Source of the DNA: Sandaracinobacteroides sp039808025
GTDB taxonomy: Bacteria; Pseudomonadota; Alphaproteobacteria; Sphingomonadales; Sphingomonadaceae
Reading direction: 5' to 3'
Length of the DNA stretch: 64,000 nucleotides
NCBI GenBank assembly: GCA_039808025.1
Contig: JBDHSK010000009.1
Coordinates: 62,001-126,000, forward strand
Shown: piece by piece, positions 51,353-59,442 of the stretch
How the letters are laid out: the number at the start of each line of letters is the position of its first letter
Numbering within the stretch: the first letter of the stretch is position 1
The notes under the pieces: generated by a model
Told to the model about the DNA's origin: nothing
Seen by the model: only the letters and a program-made list of their open reading frames with translations
The model's database searches: none
Program-made: the position numbers and the translations under genes

Positions 51353-51853
51353 ATGGCAGCTAAGCCCCTCAGCTTCGAAGTTGGTGACAATGTCGTTTAT
51401 CCCAAGCACGGTGTCGGCCGGGTGATCGAGATCCAGTCGAGCGAAATTGCCGGGACGAGGCTGGAGCTTTATGTTCTGCGCTTTGACAAGGAGCGCATGA
51501 TTCTGAAGGTGCCGACCAACAAGGCCGAATCGGTGGGGATGCGCAAGCTTTCAAGCGAGGCGACTCTGAAGGACGCGTTGCTGACCTTGAAGGGGCGGCC
51601 GCGGATCAAGCGGATCATGTGGTCGCGTCGTGCCCAGGAATACGAAGCCAAGATCAATTCCGGAGACCTTGTTTCCATCGCTGAAGTGGTGCGCGACCTG
51701 CATCGTGCGGAGGATCAGCCTGAACAGAGCTATTCCGAGCGGCAGATCTTCGAAGCGGCGATCAGCCGGCTGGCCCGCGAGGTTGCAGCGATGAAGAATA
51801 TCGACGAACCGGCGGCCCAGCGTGAAATCGAACAGGTGCTGAAAGCCGCCTGA
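51353..51853 (+). CDS. carD: CarD family transcriptional regulator
   Basis: Binds the RNA polymerase beta subunit and stabilises open promoter complexes, especially at rRNA promoters. The 166-residue protein has the Tudor-like RNA polymerase interaction domain (FEVGDNVVYPKHGVGRVIEI shortened: core VVYPKHGVGRV) and the C-terminal helical DNA-binding domain with WSRRAQEYEAKINSGD. The conserved tryptophan that wedges into the promoter is Trp in IMWSRR. Single gene, followed by a strong hairpin terminator. Confidence 0.95.
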   Translation: MAAKPLSFEVGDNVVYPKHGVGRVIEIQSSEIAGTRLELYVLRFDKERMILKVPTNKAESVGMRKLSSEATLKDALLTLKGRPRIKRIMWSRRAQEYEAKINSGDLVSIAEVVRDLHRAEDQPEQSYSERQIFEAAISRLAREVAAMKNIDEPAAQREIEQVLKAA

Positions 51854-51879
51854 GCCCGACCGCAGGCGACACCGGGGAG

Positions 51880-51913
51880 GGGGTCTGACCACCCCCGTGG
51901 GGGATCAGACCCC
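51880..51913 (+). terminator. Strong hairpin after carD
   Basis: GGGGTCTGA at 51880-51888 pairs perfectly with TCAGACCCC at 51905-51913, and inside it CCCCC (51892-51896) pairs with GGGGG (51899-51903). The hairpin lies 27 bases after the carD stop and before the convergent ptsP end. No T run follows directly, but its strength makes a terminator role likely. Confidence 0.7.
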
Positions 51914-52019
51914 GGATCAGACGGTCCAGACCTCGGCAGATTGGCCCCGAACCGGCAAGGGCTGGCGCGGGGTCAATCTTTTTGTGCCCGATCACCAGGC
52001 TCGATGCCCGACTGTCAGG

Positions 52020-54290
52020 TCAATCGATGGCGATGGCGTTGGCTCTGGCAAAACCGGCAAGCTCGTGGCGGATGTTGATGTGCGGCGTATCGAGCCATCC
52101 CGCCATCAGTTGCTGAACGGCGCCGATGTCTGCTGACCGGATCATCGCCTTTACCGGTCCGATGGCAGCGGGCGTGATCGACAGGCGCCTGATCCCCAGT
52201 GACAGCAGGGCGAGCGCTTCCAGCGGCCGGCCACCCATTTCACCGCAGACGCTCAGCGTAACGTCGTGGCCCGCGCATTCGTTGACGATGCCGCGAATGA
52301 ACCGCAGCACACCACGCGACAGCCAGTCGTAGCGGTTGGCAAGGTGAGGGTTGCCGCGGTCAGCCGCCAGCAGGAACTGGGTGAGATCGTTGGTGCCGAT
52401 CGACAGAAAATCGAGCTGCGGAAGCAGTTCGTCGAGTGTCATCGCCAGTGCCGGCACCTCGAGCATGGCGCCGAAACGCACATCGGTGGCGTGCGGAATA
52501 CCGGCAGCCGCCAGCTTCGCCTTGCGGTCCTCGACGATGGCGCGGGCCTGCTCGTATTCCCACGGTTCGGCAACCATCGGGAACATCAGGTGCAGCGTGC
52601 GGCCCGCTGCTGCCTGCAGCAGAGCGCGCGCCTGTGCTGCCATCAGGCCACTGCGCGAGAGTGCCAGCCGCAGCGCCCGCCAGCCCATGGCCGGGTTCTC
52701 CTCGCGGCCTTCCATGCGATCGACATAGGGGACGATCTTGTCGCCGCCGATATCGACGGTGCGGAACACCACCGGCCGGTCGGCGGCTGCCGCCAGCACA
52801 TCACGGTAGAGGGCAATCTGGCGGCCGATGCGGGGCAGGGTGGCAGAGACCAGGAACTGGAACTCGGTGCGGAACAGGCCGATCCCGTCGGCGTTGGTGA
52901 GGTCAAGTGCAGGCAGGTCGGATGTCAGCGCCGCATTCATCATAAGGGTGATGCGGGTTCCGTCCAGGCTCTGGGCCGGCAGGTCTCGCAGCTTGTCATA
53001 CTCGGCCTGCCGTCTGGCCCGCAGGTTCATCTGCGCCTGATAGCCCGCCAGCACAGCTGGCGCCGGACGCACGAACAAGGCGCCCGCACCCCCGTCGAGC
53101 AACAGCGGATCGCCCTCGCTGACCTGCTGGCGCAGGTTGCGCAACCGCCCCAGCAGCGGCACGCCCATGGCACGCGCCAATATGGTGACGTGCGACGTCA
53201 GCGATCCTTCCTCCAGCGCCACCCCCTTCAGGTACCGGCGGTCATACTCCAGCAGTTCGGCTGGCCCGAGATTGCGGGCGATCAGGATCGAATCTTCGGC
53301 AAGGCCTTGTTTGGCCGCCGTTTCGCCGGCGCCTGCCACCACCCGGATCAGCCGGTTGGACAGATCTTCGAGGTCGTGGAGGCGTTCGCGCAGATAGGGG
53401 TCGGCGGCCGAACCGAGCTTGATGCGCTGGGCCTGGGCGACGGCCTCGATGGCAGCTTCAGCGGTCAGGCCGCCGTCGATCCCGTCGTGAATCCTTTGCG
53501 CCCACCCGGCATCGAGGGCGAACATCTTGTAGGTTTCCAGGATTTCATGATGGTCGCCCGGGCCGGCGAACTCAGCGCGCGACACCATCTGGTCGATCTC
53601 GTCGCGCATCCGCTGGAACGCACTGTTGAGACGCTCGTGCTCGGCCTCGGGATTCTCGGCGACCGAACGGGTGATTACCACCCGCGGCTCGTGAAATACT
53701 GCCACCCCGCGCGCCAGCCCGTCGACGATGCGCATGCCGCCAAGGCGCAACGGTGTGGTGTCACGCGGGGGTTTCGGGGCGTTTTCTGCGGCGTCGACCA
53801 GCCCGGCAGCAGCAATCAGCTCGGCCAGCACCATGGCGACCGTTTGCAGGGCCTCGATCTCGATGTCGGCATATTCGCGGGGCTGGCGATGCTGTACTGC
53901 CAGCACCCCGATCACCCGTTCGCGGCGAATAATGGGGACGCCGGCAAAGCTGTGAAAATGTTCTTCGCCGGTTTCCGGGCGATAGGCAAAGCGCGGATGC
54001 CTGCTGGCTTCGGCCAGAGTCAGCGGGGCGCGCGTTTCGGCAATGGTTCCCACCAGCCCCTGGCCGATGGCCAGACGGGTGACATGAACCGCTTGCTGCT
54101 TCAGCCCGCGGGTGGCGAACAGCTCGAGCATGCCATCGCGCAACAGATAGATCGACGCAACTTCCGACCCCAGCGCATCGGCAATCAGGTTGGCGACCAG
54201 CCCCAGCTTGGTCTGGGTAGGGGTGCGGGCCGCCATGATGTCGTGCAGGCGACGCAGCAGTTCGCGGGCCCCGCCAGTCCGTGTTGACAT
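52020..54290 (-). CDS. ptsP: Phosphoenolpyruvate-protein phosphotransferase PtsP (EI-Ntr)
   Basis: First component of the nitrogen phosphotransferase system; passes phosphate from PEP to NPr (PtsO). The 756-residue protein has a GAF domain (about 15-165) that can sense glutamine or other signals, an enzyme I N-terminal domain with the phospho-accepting histidine in SLTSHVTILARAMG, and a PEP-binding barrel with LFRTEFQFL, GTNDLTQFLLAADRG and the active cysteine in SVCGEMGG. Its start shares a base with the nitronate monooxygenase stop. Convergent to carD. The partner genes ptsO and ptsN are outside the window. Confidence 0.96.
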   Translation of the reverse strand: MSTRTGGARELLRRLHDIMAARTPTQTKLGLVANLIADALGSEVASIYLLRDGMLELFATRGLKQQAVHVTRLAIGQGLVGTIAETRAPLTLAEASRHPRFAYRPETGEEHFHSFAGVPIIRRERVIGVLAVQHRQPREYADIEIEALQTVAMVLAELIAAAGLVDAAENAPKPPRDTTPLRLGGMRIVDGLARGVAVFHEPRVVITRSVAENPEAEHERLNSAFQRMRDEIDQMVSRAEFAGPGDHHEILETYKMFALDAGWAQRIHDGIDGGLTAEAAIEAVAQAQRIKLGSAADPYLRERLHDLEDLSNRLIRVVAGAGETAAKQGLAEDSILIARNLGPAELLEYDRRYLKGVALEEGSLTSHVTILARAMGVPLLGRLRNLRQQVSEGDPLLLDGGAGALFVRPAPAVLAGYQAQMNLRARRQAEYDKLRDLPAQSLDGTRITLMMNAALTSDLPALDLTNADGIGLFRTEFQFLVSATLPRIGRQIALYRDVLAAAADRPVVFRTVDIGGDKIVPYVDRMEGREENPAMGWRALRLALSRSGLMAAQARALLQAAAGRTLHLMFPMVAEPWEYEQARAIVEDRKAKLAAAGIPHATDVRFGAMLEVPALAMTLDELLPQLDFLSIGTNDLTQFLLAADRGNPHLANRYDWLSRGVLRFIRGIVNECAGHDVTLSVCGEMGGRPLEALALLSLGIRRLSITPAAIGPVKAMIRSADIGAVQQLMAGWLDTPHINIRHELAGFARANAIAID

Positions 54291-55303
54291 CAGCGACTGC
54301 TCCGATGCGCCAGAACCATTTCCGCCTCGGCGATCAACCCGCCGATGATGGCGCTGACCGGTTCCTCGGCCGTTACCATGCCCACCGATTGCCCGGCCAT
54401 GACCGAGCCATTCTCGACATCACCGTCGATCACGGCCCGGCGCAGCGCCCCCGCCCAGTAGTGCTCGATCTCGAGCTGGGCATCGGCAAGCGCAACCGTG
54501 CCCGCCTCCAGACGGGCGACCATCTCGCGCTGTTTGGCTGCAAAGGCCTCGGAGGCGGCGTTCCTGAGGGCGCGCACCGGGATCACCGGCAGGCGCGGGT
54601 CGATCTGCACTGAAGGTTGTGCTTCGCGGGCGGCGGCCCGCAGAAAGGCCTTCTTGAAGTTGGGGTGGGCAATCGATTCGGTGGCGGCAGCAAAGCGGGT
54701 ACCCAGCTGAACGCCGGCGGCCCCCATTTCGACAAAGGCGGCAATCGCCGCCCCCCGCCCGATGCCGCCGGCCGCAAAAATGGTGGCGTCGGGCAGGTTG
54801 GGAAGCACTTCCTGCGCCAGCACGTTAAGGCTGACGGGACCGATGTGCCCGCCGGCTTCCGACCCTTCGATGACCAGCGCATCGACGCCCGAGCGCAGCA
54901 GCTTGCGGGCAAAGGCAAGGTTGGGGGCAAAGGCCATCACCTTGGCGAAGTCGCGGATGGCGGCGATCGCCGGGGCGGGTGGCAGGCCGCCCGCCAGAGC
55001 CACATGGCTGACACCGGCGCCCTTGCATACCGCGATCAGCTCCATCAGCTGCGGGTGCATGGTGATGAGGTTGACTCCGAAAGGCTTGCCGGTCAGCGCC
55101 TGGGTGCCGGCGATCTCGGCCTCAAGGAGGGCAAGAGTCATGGCGCCGCAGGCCAGCACTCCGAAGCCGCCGGCCTCAGAAATGGCCGATACCAGGTGGC
55201 GTTCGGAAACCCAGCTCATGGCACCTGCCATTATGGCATGGCGGGTGCCGAGGAAGGCGCGACCCTTGGCCGTAAGAGCGTCGAGGCGCGGCGTATCACT
55301 CAT
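54290..55303 (-). CDS. Nitronate monooxygenase family protein
   Basis: An FMN-dependent TIM-barrel protein of 337 residues in the 2-nitropropane dioxygenase/nitronate monooxygenase family. Family marks are AGAMSWVSERHLVSAISEAGG shortened (core AISEAGGFGVLA), FGVNLITMHP, VIEGSEAGGHIGP (phosphate-binding) and FAAGGIGRGAAIAA. Members oxidise nitronates or act as enoyl reductases (FabK-like); which one cannot be told. ATG 55303 lies eight bases inside the lysC end and is preferred over GTG-type codons further up. Position between lysC and ptsP is found in relatives. Confidence 0.87.
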   Translation of the reverse strand: MSDTPRLDALTAKGRAFLGTRHAIMAGAMSWVSERHLVSAISEAGGFGVLACGAMTLALLEAEIAGTQALTGKPFGVNLITMHPQLMELIAVCKGAGVSHVALAGGLPPAPAIAAIRDFAKVMAFAPNLAFARKLLRSGVDALVIEGSEAGGHIGPVSLNVLAQEVLPNLPDATIFAAGGIGRGAAIAAFVEMGAAGVQLGTRFAAATESIAHPNFKKAFLRAAAREAQPSVQIDPRLPVIPVRALRNAASEAFAAKQREMVARLEAGTVALADAQLEIEHYWAGALRRAVIDGDVENGSVMAGQSVGMVTAEEPVSAIIGGLIAEAEMVLAHRSSR

Positions 55304-56522
55304 AGGGGGCATCCAGACCATAGGCGGTGTGCAGAACCCGCACCGCCAGTTCGAGATACTCTTCGGCGATCAGCACCGATACCTTGATCTCGGAGGTGGT
55401 GATGGCGAGGATGTTGATGCCGCGTCCGGCCAGCGCCCGGAACATGGTGGCGGCAACGCCTGCGTGGCTGCGCATGCCCACCCCAACCACCGAGATTTTC
55501 ACCACCTGATCGTTGGTATCGACCCGGGCGTAGCCGATCTTCTCGCGCAGTTCTTCAAGGGTGGCGCGGGCGCGGGCGAGATCGGGGCGGGGCACGGTGA
55601 AGGTGACGTCGGTCGACAGTCCGTCAGAGGCGATGTTCTGCACGATCATGTCGACGTTGATGTTGGCATCGGCCAGCGGGCCAAAGATGGTGGCGACGAC
55701 ACCGGGCTGGTCGGGGACCCCCACGACCGTCAGCTTGGCCTCGTTGCGATCATAGGCAACGCCGGCGATCAGTTCCTGTTCCATGACTTCATCCTCATCG
55801 ACGACCAGTGTGCCGGGGGCGTCGGAAAAACTCGACAGCACCTGCAGGCGGACTTTTTCCTTCATCGCAAGCTCGACCGAGCGGGTCTGCAGCACCTTGG
55901 CGCCCACCGAGGCGAGCTCAAGCATTTCCTCGTAGGTGATGAGGCCGAGCTTGCGGGCGCGCGGCACGATGCGCGGATCGGTGGTGAATACGCCTTCGAC
56001 ATCGGTATAGATGTCGCAGCGGTCGGCGCCGACGGCGGCCGCTACGGCCACGGCCGAAGTATCCGAGCCGCCACGCCCCAGTGTCGAGATGCGCTGGTCG
56101 GGGCTGACACCCTGAAAACCGGGGATCACGGCCACTTCGCCCGATTCCAGCGCGGCCACCAACCGGTCGGTTGCGATATGCTCGATCCGGGCCTTCGCAT
56201 GGCCTTCCGACGTGGTGATCGGGATCTGCCAGCCCAGCCACGACCGCGCCCTGAGGCCCAGGGCCTGCAAGGCAATGGCGAGCAGGCCGGAGGTCACCTG
56301 CTCTCCCGAGGCGACGACCGAATCATATTCGGCCGGGTCGGCAAGTGGTGAGGCTTCGCGGCAGAAGTTGACGAGCCGGTCGGTTTCACCGGCCATGGCT
56401 GAGACGACTACCGCAACACGGTTGCCTGCGTCGACCTCGCGTTTGACGCGGTTGGCGACTTCGCGGATTCGCTCGATGCCTGCCATCGAGGTGCCGCCAA
56501 ACTTCATTACAATGCGTGCCAT
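55296..56522 (-). CDS. lysC: Aspartate kinase
   Basis: First enzyme of lysine, threonine and methionine synthesis; phosphorylates aspartate. The 408-residue protein has the kinase opening VMKFGGTSMAG, GRGGSDTSAVA for substrate binding, DVEGVFTTDPR and two C-terminal ACT domains that bind feedback inhibitors (KLTVVGVPDQPGV and KISVVGVGMRSHAGV). Layout is that of the monofunctional, lysine/threonine-regulated type. ATG 56522 gives the standard N-terminus. No lysine riboswitch was recognised upstream. It diverges from the leuA leader. Confidence 0.96.
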   Translation of the reverse strand: MARIVMKFGGTSMAGIERIREVANRVKREVDAGNRVAVVVSAMAGETDRLVNFCREASPLADPAEYDSVVASGEQVTSGLLAIALQALGLRARSWLGWQIPITTSEGHAKARIEHIATDRLVAALESGEVAVIPGFQGVSPDQRISTLGRGGSDTSAVAVAAAVGADRCDIYTDVEGVFTTDPRIVPRARKLGLITYEEMLELASVGAKVLQTRSVELAMKEKVRLQVLSSFSDAPGTLVVDEDEVMEQELIAGVAYDRNEAKLTVVGVPDQPGVVATIFGPLADANINVDMIVQNIASDGLSTDVTFTVPRPDLARARATLEELREKIGYARVDTNDQVVKISVVGVGMRSHAGVAATMFRALAGRGINILAITTSEIKVSVLIAEEYLELAVRVLHTAYGLDAPYE

Positions 56523-56640
56523 GTGATTCCGGTGTTGCGGATGCAGGAATATGTGTGCGCGCCCTTTACGGACGGGGGGCGGTGCTGGCAACCACCGCCT
56601 GCCTTTACAGCGGCGATTTGTTTCAGTATCGCTGGAACAG

Positions 56641-56688
56641 ATGGAGACCCGTTCGCCTCTTGCCCTGCTGCGACTTACGCGCCCTTAG
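56641..56688 (+). CDS. leuA leader peptide
   Basis: A 15-codon frame starting at ATG 56641 and ending TAG at 56686-56688 encodes METRSPLALLRLTRP. Four of the fifteen codons are leucine, three of them within four positions (L-A-L-L). It lies 128 bases ahead of leuA and just before hairpins. Peptides of this type govern leucine attenuation in alphaproteobacteria: when charged tRNA-Leu is short, the ribosome stalls and the terminator does not form. A GGAAC stretch ahead of the ATG is a modest ribosome site. Confidence 0.65.
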   Translation: METRSPLALLRLTRP

Positions 56689-56722
56689 GCGCGTGGTGCT
56701 TGCCGTGGGCCGAGGACCCCGG
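56677..56722 (+). promoter_or_regulatory. Putative leuA attenuator hairpins
   Basis: ACGCGCC (56677-56683) and GGCGCGT (56688-56694) form a perfect stem with a CTTA loop that covers the last codons and stop of the leader peptide. A second stem, GCCG with CGGC and inner GG/CC pairs, follows at about 56703-56722 ahead of GGATTT. A ribosome stalled at the leucine codons would free the first stem; one that reaches the stop would disrupt it. This order fits attenuation, though the T run after the second stem is only three bases. Confidence 0.5.
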
Positions 56723-56816
56723 CAGGATTTGAACAGCGTCTGAGGGGTAGCGACCACTTCCTTGCCAGCATATACTGTGGCGGTACTTCTCCGCCCTTCA
56801 TCCAGGCAGATCAACC

Positions 56817-58349
56817 ATGTCCGACCGTATCCTGATCTTTGACACCACCTTGCGCGATGGCGAACAGTCCCCCGGCTGCTCGATGAACCTCGAAGAGAAA
56901 CTGCGGGTGGCAGCCCAGCTGGAGGCGCTGGGTGTCGACATCATCGAGGCCGGCTTTGCCATTGCCTCTGAGGGTGATTTCGAGGCGGTGCAGGCCGTTT
57001 CCAGGCAGGCAGAGAAGGCGATCATCGCCAGCCTCGCCCGGGCGGCGCGCGCCGACATCGAGCGGGCGGCTGCCGCCCTCAAGGGTGCGAAACGGCCGCG
57101 CATTCACACCTTTATCGCCACTTCACCGCTGCACATGCGGGTGAAGCTGAACAAATCTCCCGAACAGGTGCTGGAATCAATCCGTGAAAGCGTGTCGCTG
57201 GCTCGCAGCCTGGTCGATGATGTCGAATGGTCGGCAGAAGACGCCACCCGTTCCGAGCCCGACTTTCTCGCCCGCGCCATTGAAACGGCGATCACGGCCG
57301 GAGCCACCACCATCAACCTGCCCGATACCGTCGGCTATGCCACGCCTGAAACCTATGGCGCCATGTTCCGCGACATGATCGGCAGGGTGCCCAATGCCGA
57401 CAAGGCTGTGTTTTCAACCCACTGCCACAATGACCTGGGGCTGGCAGTCGCCAACAGTCTGGCGGCAGTGATGGCAGGCGCCCGGCAGGTGGAATCGACG
57501 ATCAACGGCATCGGCGAACGCGCCGGCAATGCCGCTGTTGAAGAACTGGCAATGGCGCTCAGGGTGCGCCGCGACGTGCTGCCCTATGAAACCGCGATCG
57601 TCTCGACCGAGATCACCCGGTCCAGCCGGCTGGTGTCGGCGGTAACCGGCATGCAGGTGCAGGCCAACAAGGCGATCGTCGGTGCCAACGCCTTTGCCCA
57701 CGAAAGCGGCATTCACCAGGACGGCATGCTGAAAGACAGCTCGACCTACGAGATCATGACGCCGGAATCGGTGGGGCAGGGCCATTCGGCACTGGTGCTG
57801 GGCAAACACTCCGGCCGCGCCGCTTTCCGCGACAAGCTGGAACAACTGGGCTACACCCTCTCTGAGAACGAGTTTCTTGATGCCTTCCATCGGTTCAAGG
57901 CGCTGGCCGATGCCAAGAAGCAGGTGTTCGACGAGGACGTGATCGCCCTTGTCGATGATGAGGTGATCCGGGGCCATGATCGCATTCAGGTGCGCGAAGT
58001 CGAGGTATATTGCGGATCGACCGGGCCACAGCGCGCCATCGTCACGCTGGAAGTCGATGGTGAGGAAGTGACAGCGGCGACACGCGGGAACGGGCCGGTC
58101 GATGCGTTGTTCAACGCCATCCGCAAGCTGGTGCCTCACGAAGAGGCGGTGTTGCAGCTGTATCAGGTTTCGGCGGTGACGATGGGCACCGATGCGCAGG
58201 GCGATGTGATGGTGATTCTGGCGGAAAACGGGCGAACGGCGCGCGGCGTCGGCACCCATAACGACACGCTGGTTGCCTCGGCCAAGGCCTATGTGAATGC
58301 CCTTAACAAGCTGATCATGAAGCGCGGCCGATCAGCTCTTGCCGCCTGA
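56817..58349 (+). CDS. leuA: 2-isopropylmalate synthase
   Basis: First committed step of leucine synthesis: condenses 2-oxoisovalerate with acetyl-CoA. The 510-residue protein has the catalytic TIM barrel (FDTTLRDGEQSPGCSMN shortened: core TTLRDGEQSPG near residue 10; metal His pair in STHCHNDLGLAVAN), a linker with GANAFAHESGIHQDG, and a C-terminal regulatory LeuA dimer domain that binds leucine. Length is that of the long bacterial type; all parts are present. It stands downstream of a leucine-rich leader peptide. Confidence 0.96.
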   Translation: MSDRILIFDTTLRDGEQSPGCSMNLEEKLRVAAQLEALGVDIIEAGFAIASEGDFEAVQAVSRQAEKAIIASLARAARADIERAAAALKGAKRPRIHTFIATSPLHMRVKLNKSPEQVLESIRESVSLARSLVDDVEWSAEDATRSEPDFLARAIETAITAGATTINLPDTVGYATPETYGAMFRDMIGRVPNADKAVFSTHCHNDLGLAVANSLAAVMAGARQVESTINGIGERAGNAAVEELAMALRVRRDVLPYETAIVSTEITRSSRLVSAVTGMQVQANKAIVGANAFAHESGIHQDGMLKDSSTYEIMTPESVGQGHSALVLGKHSGRAAFRDKLEQLGYTLSENEFLDAFHRFKALADAKKQVFDEDVIALVDDEVIRGHDRIQVREVEVYCGSTGPQRAIVTLEVDGEEVTAATRGNGPVDALFNAIRKLVPHEEAVLQLYQVSAVTMGTDAQGDVMVILAENGRTARGVGTHNDTLVASAKAYVNALNKLIMKRGRSALAA

Positions 58350-58358
58350 CAAGCGCTG

Positions 58359-58401
58359 GGGCATGCAGGGAATATGCCCTGCGGCAATGGTGGCCGCAGG
58401 G
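58359..58401 (+). terminator. Overlapping hairpins after leuA
   Basis: GGGCAT (58359-58364) pairs with ATGCCC (58374-58379), and CCCTGCGG (58377-58384) pairs perfectly with CCGCAGGG (58394-58401). The two stems share bases 58377-58379, so only one forms at a time. Position directly after leuA suggests termination or message processing; no T run is present. Confidence 0.5.
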
Positions 58402-58421
58402 TGGTTCCTGAAGGGGTGACA

Positions 58422-58943
58422 ATGGCTTTTTCGCTGTACGATGCAACGGTTCCGACATTCATCCAGATGCTGGGCGGCCTCGCCACGGTGCTCGACAAGG
58501 GCCGCGCGTTCGCCGCGGAAAAAGGGCTTGCCGAGGCAGACGTCATGAAGGCCTGCCTGGCACCCGACATGTTCCCCCTCAATGTGCAGGTGGGGCAGGC
58601 GGTGCATCACGCACTGGGGAGTCTCGAAGGGGTCGCCGCCGGCCAGTTTTCCCCGAGCATGGAACCGGTACCTGCCGATTTTGCCGGCCTCAGGGCGCTG
58701 ATCGATGACGCGATCGAGCGGTTGAAGGTAGTGGCGCCTGCCGAAGTGAACCTGCTGGAAGGCAAGGAGTGCGCCTTTGTATTCCGGGAATACCGGCTGC
58801 CTTATAAGGGGGCCGATTTCTTCACTTCGTTCACACTGCCCAATTTTTATTTCCACGTGACAACGGCTTACGATATTTTGCGCCACATTGGCGTGAACAT
58901 TGGCAAGCGGGAATATCTGGGGGCAACCCGAACCAGCGCCTGA
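58422..58943 (+). CDS. DUF1993 family protein
   Basis: A 173-residue soluble protein of the DUF1993 family, recognised by the opening AFSLYDATVPTFIQMLGGL (core SLYDATVP), the cysteine in MKACLAPDMFPL, the conserved QVGQAVHHA, and the end NFYFHVTTAYDILRHIGV. The fold is a helical bundle like DinB proteins, with histidines that could bind a metal. Function unknown. ATG 58422 has AAGGGG at good distance; an upstream frame from 58374 includes the leuA hairpin and is rejected as start. Same direction as leuA, 72 bases behind. Confidence 0.88.
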   Translation: MAFSLYDATVPTFIQMLGGLATVLDKGRAFAAEKGLAEADVMKACLAPDMFPLNVQVGQAVHHALGSLEGVAAGQFSPSMEPVPADFAGLRALIDDAIERLKVVAPAEVNLLEGKECAFVFREYRLPYKGADFFTSFTLPNFYFHVTTAYDILRHIGVNIGKREYLGATRTSA

Positions 58944-58955
58944 GCGCGCCCGGCG

Positions 58956-59279
58956 TCAGGGCGCGTCCTGCCAGTGAAAGCCCAGTGGAGCCTCGCGGAA
59001 GGCAAAACGGTCGAGGTGGTTGGCAAGCGCTGTCTTCAGCGCTGCCAGCTGGCCGTCCTCGCTGGCTTCGATCCGTGCCAGCAGCGCGTCGGTGCCGACA
59101 GTCAGCGTGATGATGGCATCACCCGCCCAGTTGGCGCCGCGTGCATCATAGGGGAAGCGGATGGTGGCGTGGTCGGCGTTATAGCTGACATAAAGATTGT
59201 GGCTCCAGTGTTTGCATAACTGCTGAAGATAGCGGCTGCCGTTGGCGGTTGCGACGCGGGCCTCTGAGATTACCGGCAC
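58956..59279 (-). CDS. DUF2218 family protein
   Basis: A 107-residue cytosolic protein of the DUF2218 family: starts SEARVATANGSRYLQQLCKHW (core ARVATANGSRYLQQLCKHW), then an alpha/beta domain with RFPYDARG and a C-terminal helix LKTALANHLDRFAFRE. In other bacteria such genes often sit beside iron-siderophore uptake genes; that link is not seen here. Function is unknown. It is convergent to the DUF1993 gene with a gap of 12 bases. The 163 bases up to the next gene hold its promoter; nothing else was recognised there. Confidence 0.87.
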   Translation of the reverse strand: MPVISEARVATANGSRYLQQLCKHWSHNLYVSYNADHATIRFPYDARGANWAGDAIITLTVGTDALLARIEASEDGQLAALKTALANHLDRFAFREAPLGFHWQDAP

Positions 59280-59442
59280 GAAAATGTTCCTGTGTTGGGG
59301 TGGTTCGTATCGGTGGGCAGGTAGGGTGGTTGTGCCATAGGTTCAAGATTCACGCTTCGGCGGCATCCAGACTGTTCTTTCGTCTTGTCAATTTCCCCTA
59401 CAGACGCTTGCATGCACAAAATCAAAAGCTTGGGGAGCAATC

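Noticed and set aside
52266..54287. A 673-codon open frame on the plus strand
   Set aside because: It is the complement of ptsP, which has a full set of family motifs; no motif or ribosome site supports the opposite frame.
56523..56816. Lysine riboswitch ahead of lysC or a T-box ahead of leuA
   Set aside because: The leader peptide explains leuA better, and no lysine-element pattern was recognised on the lysC side.
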